Assembly: GCA_963763855.1 (NCBI GenBank)
Contig: CAVXPU010000004.1
Location: 1 to 64,000, forward strand
Direction of reading: 5' to 3'
From: JAIBCC01 sp963763855
Lineage (GTDB): Bacteria > Acidobacteriota > Blastocatellia > Pyrinomonadales > Pyrinomonadaceae
Length of the DNA: 64,000 bases
Part shown: positions 55,857 to 64,000 of the stretch, in pieces
Layout of the letters: every line of letters begins with the position of its first letter
Position numbering within the stretch: the first letter of the stretch is position 1
Program-made: the position numbers and the translations under genes
The notes under the pieces: model-generated
Databases searched by the model: none
Seen by the model: the letters and a program-made list of their open reading frames with translations, nothing else
Told to the model about the DNA's origin: nothing

Positions 55857-57497
55857 ATGACTATCTTAAAGACCGACCTGACTGCGAAAACGGATTTGCA
55901 CGAACATAGTTTGGGAACAGGTTCGATTCGCAGTCAGCGACCCGAATATGTCGATTTTTTTCCGCCTTGCAATAACGCTTGTCCTGCCGGCGAAGATATT
56001 CAATCGTGGCTTTCTTTCGCACAGGCGGGCGAGTATTTTGAGGCGTGGAAAAAGCTCACGGAAGATAATCCGCTGGCGGCTGTTCACGGTCGCGTCTGCT
56101 ATCACCCGTGCGAAACTTCGTGCAATCGCGGATTTGTTGATACATCGGTGAGCATTCACGCTATTGAGCGTTTTCTTGGTGATAAGGCGATTGAGGAAGG
56201 CTGGGACTTCCCGAAACCGCGAGTTAAAACTGGTAAGCGAATTCTCATAATTGGTGCAGGTCCTAGCGGACTTTCAGCGGGATATCATCTCGCAAGAATC
56301 GGACACGCTGTAGAAATTTTCGAAGCCGGACCGATGGCTGGCGGAATGATGAATTTTGGAATTCCGGCGTATCGTCTGCCGCGGAATATCCTACGAGCCG
56401 AGATAAAACGAATCGAAGATCTAGGCGTGAATATCAAACTGAATTACAAAGTTGAAGATGTAATTGCGGAAAAAGAAAATGGAAATTTCGACGCGGTTTT
56501 CATCGCCATCGGTGCACATATCGGAAAAAAAACGGGAATTCCGGCACGCGATGCGGGTAAGATCCTAGACGCAGTGACTTTTCTCCGCGATGTGGAACTC
56601 GGCAATAAACCGCAAATCGGCAGACGCGTCGTAATTTACGGCGGCGGAAATACTGCGATGGACGCGGCGAGAACCGCCAAGCGTTTGGGTGCCGAGGAAG
56701 CCTTAATTATCTACCGACGCGACCGCGAACATATGCCCGCACACGATTTTGAAGCCGATGAAGCCTTGAGCGAAGGAATTAAAATCCACTGGCTACGGAC
56801 GATCAAAAACCTTGATTCTACATCAGTTACGGTTGAGCGGATGGACATCAAAGACGGCAAACCGATTCCGACCGGTGAATTTGAAACGCTCGAAGCTGAT
56901 TCCGTGATTCTCGCACTTGGTCAGGAAACCGAAACGGAATTTTTGAAAGGAATCGAAGGAATCGAGTTTCAGACCGACGGAACAGTCGTTGTAAATTCAA
57001 ATATGATGACCGGACACGCGGGAATTTTCGCGGGCGGCGATATGGTTCCAAGCGAACGGACCGTAACGATCGCCACTGGACACGGAAAAAAAGCCGCACG
57101 AAATATTGACGCGTGGCTGAACAATAAAACTTTTGAAAAAACTCCGAATAATCCGCTCGTTCAAATTGAAAAACTACACGTTTGGTATCGCACAAATGCT
57201 GATGCAAAAGAGCAAATCCACGTTGAGCCGACTGTTGCAGCTACGGGATTTGAAGAAATCGTTTCGGGCTACTCAGAAGCGGAAGCCAAGTATGAAGCTC
57301 AAAGATGTTTTTCGTGCGGAAATTGCTTTGAATGCGATGGCTGTTTTGGTGCTTGCCCGGAACACGCGGTTATAAAACTCGGCACCGGCAAGCGTTATAA
57401 ATTCAACTATAATCTTTGCACCGGCTGCGGAGTATGCTACGAACAATGTCCTTGTCATGCGATTGAAATGGCGGTTGAACCCGAAATCTTAAAATAA
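55857..57497 (+). CDS. GltD-like NAD(P)-dependent flavoprotein oxidoreductase with C-terminal ferredoxin domain
   Basis: A 546-aa iron-sulfur flavoprotein. An N-terminal Fer4_20 domain has CNNACPAGEDIQSW and VCYHPCETSCNRG. The FAD motif is IIGAGPSGLSAGYHLA, the NAD(P)H motif YGGGNTAMDAARTA, and the C-terminal end carries two 4Fe-4S motifs (CDGCFGACP and CTGCGVCYEQCP). It resembles the small subunit of glutamate synthase and NfnB-type enzymes and would pass electrons between ferredoxin and NAD(P)H. Start uncertain: ATG 55857 or GTG 55785. The TAATG overlap with the PFOR gene makes them partners. Confidence 0.88.
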   Translation: MTILKTDLTAKTDLHEHSLGTGSIRSQRPEYVDFFPPCNNACPAGEDIQSWLSFAQAGEYFEAWKKLTEDNPLAAVHGRVCYHPCETSCNRGFVDTSVSIHAIERFLGDKAIEEGWDFPKPRVKTGKRILIIGAGPSGLSAGYHLARIGHAVEIFEAGPMAGGMMNFGIPAYRLPRNILRAEIKRIEDLGVNIKLNYKVEDVIAEKENGNFDAVFIAIGAHIGKKTGIPARDAGKILDAVTFLRDVELGNKPQIGRRVVIYGGGNTAMDAARTAKRLGAEEALIIYRRDREHMPAHDFEADEALSEGIKIHWLRTIKNLDSTSVTVERMDIKDGKPIPTGEFETLEADSVILALGQETETEFLKGIEGIEFQTDGTVVVNSNMMTGHAGIFAGGDMVPSERTVTIATGHGKKAARNIDAWLNNKTFEKTPNNPLVQIEKLHVWYRTNADAKEQIHVEPTVAATGFEEIVSGYSEAEAKYEAQRCFSCGNCFECDGCFGACPEHAVIKLGTGKRYKFNYNLCTGCGVCYEQCPCHAIEMAVEPEILK

Positions 57498-60400
57498 TGA
57501 ACACCGATAAACAAAATATTGTCACGCTTGACGGCAATGAAGCTGCTGTTTATACGGCTTACCGCGTCAATGAAGTTTGTGCGATTTATCCGATTACGCC
57601 TTCTTCGACAATGGCGGAATTCGCGGATGAATGGTCGGCAAAAGGCATCAAAAATATTTGGGGAAATGTGCCGGAAGTAATCGAAATGCAAAGCGAAGGC
57701 GGTGCCGCGGGAACGGTTCACGGTGCATTGCAGACAGGATCGCTGACGACAACTTTTACCGCATCGCAAGGTTTGATGCTGATGCTGCCGAATATGTATA
57801 AAATTGCAGGCGAACTGACTTCGGCGGTTTTTCACGTGGCGGCTCGCAGTTTGGCGGCTCAGGCTTTGTCAATTTTCGGCGATCACCAAGATGTAATGGC
57901 TGCCCGAACGACCGGATTCGCGTTGCTCGCCTCAGCAAGTGTGCAGGAAGCACATGATATGGCTCTCATCGCTCAAGCGGCAACGCTCAAATCCCGCATT
58001 CCTTTCATACATTTTTTTGACGGATTCAGAACTTCGCACGAAGTCAACAAGATCAACTTTCTTTCCGATGAACAAATCCGCGGAATGATCGATGATGACC
58101 TCGTCATCGCTCACCGCAATCGCGGTTTGAATCCCGATAAACCGTTTATTCGTGGCACAGCACAGAATCCTGACGTTTATTTTCAAGGACGCGAAACTGT
58201 CAATAATTATTACGCCGCTGTTCCTTCGATCTTGAAAGCCGAGATGGATAAATTTGCCGCTCTGACTGGAAGAAATTATTCACCGGTCACATATTACGGT
58301 GCTTCTGATGCCGAAAATATCATTGTGATAATGGGTTCCGGCGTAGAAACTGCCACCGAAACTGCGGAATTTCTTGCACGAAACGGCGAAAAAACGGGAG
58401 TTGTTCAAATCACTTTGTATCGCCCTTTTCCGGCGGCTGAATTTATCGCCGCATTTCCCGCAAACACAAAAAAAATCGCGGTTTTAGACCGTACAAAAGA
58501 ATCAGGTGCAACAGGCGAGCCGATGTATCAGGATGTGTTGGTTGCGTTTGTGGAAGCGTTGTCGAAAGGACAAATTGCGGAAATGCCAAAGATTATCGGC
58601 GGTCGCTATGGTCTTTCGTCAAAAGAATTTACGCCCGCGATGGTCAAAGCAGTTTTTGATAATCTAAAGTCTGAAACGCCGAAAAATCATTTTACAGTTG
58701 GAATTACCGATGATGTGAGTTTTACGAGCATTCCGGTTGATTACGGTTTCAAACTTGATGAATCGGATTGGACACAAGCGTTATTTTTCGGACTCGGAGC
58801 AGACGGAACGGTCGGTGCGAACAAAAATAGCATTAAGATTATCGGCGAAAATACGGAACTTTCCGCCCAAGGTTATTTCGTTTACGATTCAAAAAAATCG
58901 GGTGCAAAAACCGTCTCGCATCTACGCTTTGGAAAAAAACCGATAAAAGCACCGTATCTTATTACGTCTGCTGATTTTATTGCGTGTCATCAATTTAGTT
59001 TTGTCGAAAAAGAAGAAATGCTTGCATTTGCAAAAAACGGAGCGACATTTCTCTTGAATAGTCAGTATTCTGCCGATGATGTTTGGGACAAACTGCCGCT
59101 CAACATTCAGCAAACCATACTAGATAAAAACATCAAATTATATGTGATTGACGCGACCGAAGTTGCCAAACAGACGGGTATGGCGGGCAGAATCAATACG
59201 ATTATGCAAACGTGTTTTTTCGCCTTGTCCGGTGTGCTGCCGCCTGATGAGGCGATTGCCCAAATCAAGAAAGCGATTGATAAAACATATTATAAAAAAG
59301 GTATTTCCGTAATTGAAAAAAACTTCAAAGCGGTTGATCAAACACTCGAAAATCTTTTTCAAGTTAATGTTCCTGAAAGTGCGACCGCAAAAGCGAGGGA
59401 ATTATTTGGAATTCCTGAAATTGCTCCCGAATTTGTCCGCCGCGTGACGCAAATGATGATTGCCGGACAAGGCGACAACATTCCCGTAAGTGCAATGCCA
59501 ATTGACGGAACTTATCCGAACGGCACATCGAAATGGGAAAAACGCAACGTTTCTAACCGCATCGCAGTTTGGGAATCAGACCTTTGCATTCAATGCGGAA
59601 ATTGTAGTTTCGTCTGTCCGCATAGCGTTATCCGCTCAAAGTTTTATCACAAAGATCATCTTGAAAATGCACCGAAAGATTTCAAATCAGCACCGATCAA
59701 TGCGAGAGGTTTTCCTGAAACGAAATACTCGCTGCAAGTTTATTTGGAAGACTGCACCGGCTGTAATTTGTGTTACGAAGTTTGTCCGGTTGACGATCGG
59801 AGCAACAGGAATCGACGTGCGATCAATGTGATCGACAAACCCGAAGACCTGGTTGCCGAACGCGAAAAGATCGGCTTCTTTGAAAGATTACCGCAAAATG
59901 ACCGACCGGATGTTAATTTTTCGACCGTTCACGGCGTACAGTTTCTTGAACCGTATTTTGAATTTTCGGGAGCCTGTGCGGGTTGCGGTGAAACTCCATA
60001 TATCAAAGTTCTTACGCAGCTTTTCGGTGACAGATTGCTGGTCGCAAACGCAACAGGCTGTTCGTCAATTTACGGCGGAAATCTGCCGACAACGCCTTGG
60101 ACGTCGAATTCCGCGGGGCAAGGTCCGGCTTGGTCAAATTCTTTGTTTGAAGACAACGCCGAATTTGGTCTCGGAATGCGGATGACTGCCGACAAACAAC
60201 TCAGCCTGGCACATCAGTTATTGGAATTGCTGAAACCGCAATTGGGCGTTGAATTTGTTGATGATCTGATGAATGCACCGCAGAATCTTGAAAGCGAAAT
60301 TACCGCCCAACGTATTCGCGTGAAGCAGATTAAAGAAAAACTTCAGCACATCGAAATGCCTGAAGCAAGGCATTTGTTATCCGTTGCCGATCAACTTGTT

Positions 60401-61072
60401 CATCGAAGTATTTGGCTTATCGGCGGCGATGGTTGGGCATACGACATCGGTGCCGGCGGGCTTGATCACGCTTTATCTACTGGCAAAAACGTTAATGTTT
60501 TAGTGCTTGATACGGAAGTTTATTCCAATACGGGCGGACAAAGTTCGAAAGCGACTCCAACCGCGGCATCGGCGAAATTTGCGTCAGCCGGAAAACGTGT
60601 CGGTAAAAAAGATCTGGCGTTGCAAGCAATTTCTTACGGAAATGTTTATGTTGCACAAGTCGCAATGGGTGCGAATCCGCAGCAAACTCTTTTGGCGATG
60701 CGTGAAGCCGAAGCCTACGATGGACCAAGTTTGATTTTGGCATACAGCCATTGCATCGCCCACGGAATTGATATGGAAAAAGGTTTGAATCAGCAGCAAT
60801 TAGCGGTTCATAGCGGTTATTTTCCGCTGATTAGATACAATCCGGCGTTGCGGAAAAATAATCGAAACCCTTTTGTTTTGGATTCGCCGAAACCGACGAT
60901 TTCGCTTCGGGATTACGCATATAACGAGCTGAGATACAAAGTGCTGACGCAAAGTGATCCAAAAGAAGCCGAACGTCTGATGGTTTTGGCACAGGAAATA
61001 GTTGACCTTCGCTGGAAAACCTATGAACAGATGGCTCAATTTGGTGCGAGCGAATTTCAGCCGATTTTTTGA
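57497..61072 (+). CDS. nifJ: Pyruvate:ferredoxin (flavodoxin) oxidoreductase, single-chain
   Basis: A 1191-aa PFOR of normal length that converts pyruvate and CoA to acetyl-CoA, CO2 and reduced ferredoxin. Domains in order: pyrimidine-binding domain (AIYPITPSSTMAEF), transketolase-C-like domain, gamma domain, two 4Fe-4S motifs (CIQCGNCSFVCP and CTGCNLCYEVCP), and the TPP domain (CAGCGETPY with GCSSIYGG, GGDGWAYDIG and VYSNTGGQSS). It is oxygen-sensitive in most hosts, implying anaerobic or microaerobic metabolism alongside the oxygenases. It could also supply reduced ferredoxin to the bilin-reductase-like and Rieske enzymes, but this link is speculative. Confidence 0.96.
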   Translation: MNTDKQNIVTLDGNEAAVYTAYRVNEVCAIYPITPSSTMAEFADEWSAKGIKNIWGNVPEVIEMQSEGGAAGTVHGALQTGSLTTTFTASQGLMLMLPNMYKIAGELTSAVFHVAARSLAAQALSIFGDHQDVMAARTTGFALLASASVQEAHDMALIAQAATLKSRIPFIHFFDGFRTSHEVNKINFLSDEQIRGMIDDDLVIAHRNRGLNPDKPFIRGTAQNPDVYFQGRETVNNYYAAVPSILKAEMDKFAALTGRNYSPVTYYGASDAENIIVIMGSGVETATETAEFLARNGEKTGVVQITLYRPFPAAEFIAAFPANTKKIAVLDRTKESGATGEPMYQDVLVAFVEALSKGQIAEMPKIIGGRYGLSSKEFTPAMVKAVFDNLKSETPKNHFTVGITDDVSFTSIPVDYGFKLDESDWTQALFFGLGADGTVGANKNSIKIIGENTELSAQGYFVYDSKKSGAKTVSHLRFGKKPIKAPYLITSADFIACHQFSFVEKEEMLAFAKNGATFLLNSQYSADDVWDKLPLNIQQTILDKNIKLYVIDATEVAKQTGMAGRINTIMQTCFFALSGVLPPDEAIAQIKKAIDKTYYKKGISVIEKNFKAVDQTLENLFQVNVPESATAKARELFGIPEIAPEFVRRVTQMMIAGQGDNIPVSAMPIDGTYPNGTSKWEKRNVSNRIAVWESDLCIQCGNCSFVCPHSVIRSKFYHKDHLENAPKDFKSAPINARGFPETKYSLQVYLEDCTGCNLCYEVCPVDDRSNRNRRAINVIDKPEDLVAEREKIGFFERLPQNDRPDVNFSTVHGVQFLEPYFEFSGACAGCGETPYIKVLTQLFGDRLLVANATGCSSIYGGNLPTTPWTSNSAGQGPAWSNSLFEDNAEFGLGMRMTADKQLSLAHQLLELLKPQLGVEFVDDLMNAPQNLESEITAQRIRVKQIKEKLQHIEMPEARHLLSVADQLVHRSIWLIGGDGWAYDIGAGGLDHALSTGKNVNVLVLDTEVYSNTGGQSSKATPTAASAKFASAGKRVGKKDLALQAISYGNVYVAQVAMGANPQQTLLAMREAEAYDGPSLILAYSHCIAHGIDMEKGLNQQQLAVHSGYFPLIRYNPALRKNNRNPFVLDSPKPTISLRDYAYNELRYKVLTQSDPKEAERLMVLAQEIVDLRWKTYEQMAQFGASEFQPIF

Positions 61073-61088
61073 TATTTGAGGAAGTTCA

Positions 61089-61159
61089 TCCACAGATGAA
61101 CACAGATTGACACAGATTCAATTGGATTCTATCTGCGTTTATCCGTGTTCATCTGTGGA
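61089..61159. repeat. Dispersed inverted repeat of the CCACAGATGAACACAGAT type
   Basis: 29-bp arms (TCCACAGATGAACACAGATT on the left, TCCGTGTTCATCTGTGGA at the right end) flank a short spacer between the PFOR and DHOD-like genes. This sequence type is widespread in many phyla. Confidence 0.75.
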
Positions 61160-61186
61160 CAATTTTCTTAGTTTGAAAGAAAGAAT

Positions 61187-62188
61187 ATGTTAGACCTAAC
61201 CACAAAATACATGGGTTTGAATCTGCGGTCGCCGTTGGTGGTTTCCGCAAATCCGCTGTCGCAAAAAATCGAAAATATTGCAGCGATGGAAGATGCTGGT
61301 GCCGGTGCGGTCGTTTTATTTTCGCTTTTCGAAGAGCAAATTCGAATGGAGGCGGAAAAGGTCGAAAAGGTTTATCGAACCACCACATATTCGTTTGCCG
61401 AAGCGTCAGATTTTTTCCCGAGTCTTGATGATTACCCAGTTGGAACCGGGCAATATCTTGAACTCATTAGGCAGGCGAAAGAACGCGTGGACATTCCAAT
61501 CATCGCCAGCCTTAACGGAATTACGCCCGAAGGCTGGGTTGATTACGCCTGCGATATCGAACAAGCCGGAGCTGACGGACTCGAAATAAACGTCTATTTT
61601 ATTCCTGCCGACATTCGTCTCACTTCAGCGGACGTTGAAAATCGCTATTTGATAATCGTTAAAATGATTCGTGACGCGGTTCGCATTCCAATTGCCGTTA
61701 AATTAAATCCTTACTTTTCGTCGGTCGGCAATATGGCTCAGCGGCTGAGCGAATCCGGTGCCGACGCTCTCGTGTTATTCAATCGTTTTTATCAACCTGA
61801 TTTTGATATCAGTGAATTGAAGGTTTTGTCGAATCTGGATTTGAGTGTTCCGGCTGAAATTCGCCTGCCGCTGCTTTGGATTGCAGTGCTTTATGGACGA
61901 ATTCCCGTTTCACTCGCCGCGACCACTGGAGTTCACGGTGCACGCGAACTTATCAAATACATCCTCGCGGGTGCGGATGTTGGGATGTGTGCTTCGACTC
62001 TGTTGCAGCACGGAATTCCACGAATCAAAGATATTCTCAGTGATCTGAAGCGATATATGGAAGAGATGAAATTTAAATCAATCGAATCTTTCAAAGGCTC
62101 AATGAGCCAGCTGGGAATTTCGGATCCGACCGCTTTCGAACGGAGTAACTACATCCAAATTTTGGAAAATAAGCGTTGGACCAGATAG
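61187..62188 (+). CDS. Dihydroorotate-dehydrogenase-like TIM-barrel flavoprotein
   Basis: A 333-aa protein with the DHOD start LTTKYMGLNLRSPLVVSANPLS, ASLNGITPEGW, GADGLEINVYF, VKLNP and a late phosphate-binding region TTGVHGARELIKYILAGADVGMCA. DHOD-like proteins of this group usually sit beside PFOR or GltD-like genes and differ from true PyrD at the catalytic base. Probably FMN-dependent, accepting electrons in the same redox module; true pyrimidine synthesis is less likely. Confidence 0.85.
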   Translation: MLDLTTKYMGLNLRSPLVVSANPLSQKIENIAAMEDAGAGAVVLFSLFEEQIRMEAEKVEKVYRTTTYSFAEASDFFPSLDDYPVGTGQYLELIRQAKERVDIPIIASLNGITPEGWVDYACDIEQAGADGLEINVYFIPADIRLTSADVENRYLIIVKMIRDAVRIPIAVKLNPYFSSVGNMAQRLSESGADALVLFNRFYQPDFDISELKVLSNLDLSVPAEIRLPLLWIAVLYGRIPVSLAATTGVHGARELIKYILAGADVGMCASTLLQHGIPRIKDILSDLKRYMEEMKFKSIESFKGSMSQLGISDPTAFERSNYIQILENKRWTR

Positions 62189-62214
62189 TAAAATGGCGAT
62201 TATTCCGTTTTGAG

Positions 62215-63048
62215 TCATCCATTACCTTTTATCTGAATTTGCCGATACGCTTCCGATTTGCTCAACCCGAATTCTTTAGCAGCTTTTTTCAAGGCAATCT
62301 TGCGGTCAAATTCTTTTTCCAATTCGGAAAAACGGGCAAGAATATCCAACGGATTTTGGACTTTGGACTTTGGATTTTGGACTTCTTCCCCGCTGATCAC
62401 CAAGACTACTTCGCCTTTCACCGTCAGATTTTGTCCAACCAATTCCTGCAAACTTCCGCGAATAATTTCTTCGTGAAGTTTAGTTAATTCGCGTGCGACA
62501 GCGATTTTGCGGTTGCCCAAAACTTCAAGGCAATCAACCAAACTTTTCGCCAAACGATGCGGACTTTCGTAGAAAATTAAGGTTGCGGCAAGCGGTTTTG
62601 CTTCGGATAATTTTGATATTCGGTCGCCTTTTTTGGACGGAAGAAATCCGCCGAAATAGATCGAATCGGTCGGTAAACCACTGCAAACTAAAGCGTTTAC
62701 AAACGCAACCGCACCGGGAATTGATTCAACTTTCACGCCAATTTCAATCGCCTTTTGCACGATTCTGAAAGATGGGTCGCATATCGCCGGTGTTCCCGCA
62801 TCGGAAACGATAGCGATATTTTTTCCTTCCAATAAGAGTTTTGCTAATTCTTCTGAACGCCCTATTTCATTGTGTTCGTGATAGCTGATGAGTTTATTTT
62901 TGATTGAAAAATAGTTAAGTAGTTTTTTAGTATGGCGGGTATCTTCGCAGGCGATGAGGTCAACTGTTTTGAGGGTTTCGATTGCCCGAAAAGTAATATC
63001 CTGCAAATTTCCAATCGGAGTAGCAACTAAATAAAGTGTTCCATTCAT
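62215..63048 (-). CDS. rsmI: RsmI, 16S rRNA (cytidine-1402-2'-O)-methyltransferase
   Basis: A 277-aa SAM-dependent tetrapyrrole-methylase-fold enzyme that methylates C1402 in the decoding centre. Motifs: LVATPIGNLQDIT, ACEDTRHTKKLL, SDAGTPAICDPS and SIPGAVAFVNALVCSGLP, FGGFLPSKKG and FYESPHR. An in-frame dispersed repeat adds VQNPKSKVQNP near residue 232, between the catalytic domain and the C-terminal helix-turn-helix-like tail, which ends GLSKSEAYRQI. Confidence 0.95.
   Translation of the reverse strand: MNGTLYLVATPIGNLQDITFRAIETLKTVDLIACEDTRHTKKLLNYFSIKNKLISYHEHNEIGRSEELAKLLLEGKNIAIVSDAGTPAICDPSFRIVQKAIEIGVKVESIPGAVAFVNALVCSGLPTDSIYFGGFLPSKKGDRISKLSEAKPLAATLIFYESPHRLAKSLVDCLEVLGNRKIAVARELTKLHEEIIRGSLQELVGQNLTVKGEVVLVISGEEVQNPKSKVQNPLDILARFSELEKEFDRKIALKKAAKEFGLSKSEAYRQIQIKGNG
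62351..62384. repeat. In-frame TTTGGACTTTGGATTTTGGA repeat within rsmI
   Basis: A run of three to four related 8-11-bp units of the GGACTTT/GGATTTT type. The same sequence family appears at 43302-43331 and, in part, at 27337-27416. Confidence 0.7.
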
Positions 63049-63080
63049 TGGCTAAATCTTAAATCAATTTCCGGCAAAAC

Positions 63081-63117
63081 AAAAAGCCCAAGTCTATTTC
63101 AAGACTTAGGCTTTTTT
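63081..63117 (-). terminator. Bidirectional-looking intrinsic terminator between rsmI and the small secreted-protein gene
   Basis: Arms AAAAAGCCCAAGTCT and AGACTTAGGCTTTTTT around a 6-nt loop. It ends transcription from 63730 on the minus strand and would also act in the other direction. Confidence 0.85.
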
Positions 63118-63181
63118 AATCACGCGAATTGAATTTGGCATTGGAAGGGCTGAATTTATTTAGCGTAAATTTTTTCAGCTT

Positions 63182-63730
63182 TTAGAAAGGAAACGGAATT
63201 CTGTTTCTCCAGTCGCCACTTCGGTTGCTGCGTCCGCGATTGTTGCGATTGTCATAGCCGTAAGCATTTGAAATTTCGTTTACTTGTCGTCTGATGTTGT
63301 TCCAGTAATTTTCAACTTGATAACTCAAACGAACCCGACGCAATTCACGATCCAGTTGATTAGCCAGATTGATTACATTTTGAGCTTGGCGAGATGTGCG
63401 ATTCATATTGCGTGAATCAAAATCATCTTCCAAATCATTTGCGGCATCTTTGAATTTGTCAGCTAGCTTGTTTAAATAATCTTCACGATCCCTGCCATTT
63501 AAGCGGCTATTATCAAGTTCACGGTCAAGAAACCTTTCGAAATCCTTGCTGTCGTTCTTCAAACGCTTGATCGTATTCTTTAATTGACCGCCATAGTAAC
63601 CGTTGTTTCTTCCGTAATTATCATCATCTCTGTTACGATTATTTCCGCCCCATTGTGCTGAAGCTACTGTTGGGAGGCTCACCAAGAGAGAAAAAGCAAA
63701 AATTGCAACTAAACCTTTAATATTTTTCAT
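63182..63730 (-). CDS. Small secreted basic/Asn-rich protein with helical core
   Basis: A 182-aa protein with signal peptide MKNIKGLVAIFAFSLLVSLP (ends VASAQ). A short Asn/Arg/Gly-rich segment follows, then a helical core with heptad-like charge pattern (about 50-150; LKNDSKDFERFLDRELD, ANQLDRELRRVRLSY) and an RSNRSGDWRNRIPFPF tail. GGAGA precedes the start. No family recognised; a periplasmic or extracellular structural role is possible. A terminator follows it. Confidence 0.75.
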   Translation of the reverse strand: MKNIKGLVAIFAFSLLVSLPTVASAQWGGNNRNRDDDNYGRNNGYYGGQLKNTIKRLKNDSKDFERFLDRELDNSRLNGRDREDYLNKLADKFKDAANDLEDDFDSRNMNRTSRQAQNVINLANQLDRELRRVRLSYQVENYWNNIRRQVNEISNAYGYDNRNNRGRSNRSGDWRNRIPFPF

Positions 63731-64000
63731 TTCATTATATCTCCTAATACTTAAACTCTTTTGGACAACTTACGCTCCCTTTGTGGGACGTTGCGTTGCC
63801 GCTGATAAGCTTAACTGCAAAAGGTGTGCCAAGAGCTTATTACAATGAATTGACGGTGTGTAAACTACTTTATTTACAATAGTTTAGACACTTCATAACA
63901 TTTTATGTATTGCTCATTGCAAACCATTTCGGAAAACATCTGTTCCAAATGGTTAGTGAAATGTCTGAAATGGTTGAAAAGAAAAAAGCCGCCCTATGAA
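63731..64000. other. Right-end intergenic stretch
   Basis: No ORF with support. Three to four copies of AACCATTT or its complement AAATGGTT occur between about 63928 and 63977, which could be a binding-site cluster for a neighbouring gene outside the window. Confidence 0.4.

Noticed and set aside
1..64000. tRNA, rRNA or riboswitch genes
   Set aside because: I saw no cloverleaf with conserved T-loop, no rRNA segment and no recognisable riboswitch aptamer, although short RNAs cannot be excluded by eye.

Overview
The window reads as a chromosomal piece of a diderm, LPS-making heterotroph with an AT-rich genome. The gene order bamA, two skp/ompH, fabZ, lpxA, lpxI shows an outer membrane. The Oar-like TonB receptor with an N-terminal carboxypeptidase-regulatory domain, the secreted subtilase, and the many short dispersed inverted repeats would fit an Acidobacteriota/Blastocatellia-type organism. 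That assignment is inference; no rRNA or other marker is present to settle it.

Layout. 1-8.5 kb: an incomplete exported Asn/Tyr-rich protein, a modular S8 protease with four near-identical 95-aa repeats, and a ClpC-like AAA+ unfoldase. 8.5-46.8 kb: a dense block of about 39 genes in several operons. It holds oxygenases, reductases, hydrolases, dehydrogenases, paralogous membrane proteins, two MFS transporters and a TonB-dependent receptor. 47-54 kb: the conserved outer-membrane/lipid A operon. 54-64 kb: an M28 peptidase, a pyruvate:ferredoxin oxidoreductase operon, rsmI and a small secreted protein.

Main result. The 8.5-46.8 kb block looks like an undescribed bacterial tetrapyrrole (chlorophyll, pheophorbide or bilin) catabolic regulon. 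Three proteins resemble plant red chlorophyll catabolite reductase / ferredoxin-dependent bilin reductases (17132-17938, 28112-28846, 44253-45065). One SDR, fused to an MFS transporter, resembles chlorophyll b reductase NYC1/NOL (23785-25959). A Rieske oxygenase has the layout of pheophorbide a oxygenase (28935-30065). There are also a MES-type esterase, a chlorophyllase-like hydrolase, a biliverdin-reductase-B-like protein, possible lipocalin-fold proteins and a TonB receptor with heme-receptor-like boxes. Downstream-type enzymes (flavin monooxygenases, aldehyde dehydrogenases, tandem nitrilase, maleate-isomerase-like protein) could process ring fragments.

A shared palindrome, arms AATTTGTATTAA and TTATAACAAATT, lies before at least seven transcription units of this block (14.2, 15.5, 17.1, 30.1, 37.4 and 39.4-39.5 kb) and I saw it nowhere else in the window. 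It points to co-regulation by one regulator encoded elsewhere. The substrate is inferred from remembered family resemblance, not from any search, and an aromatic-compound pathway remains the main alternative.

The window also carries several families of short dispersed inverted repeats. One is a four-helix-bundle (S23/IVP) gene bounded by 22-bp inverted repeats, with a gene-less relative nearby. Others are double-hairpin REP-like elements that supply stop codons or in-frame peptides to neighbouring genes.
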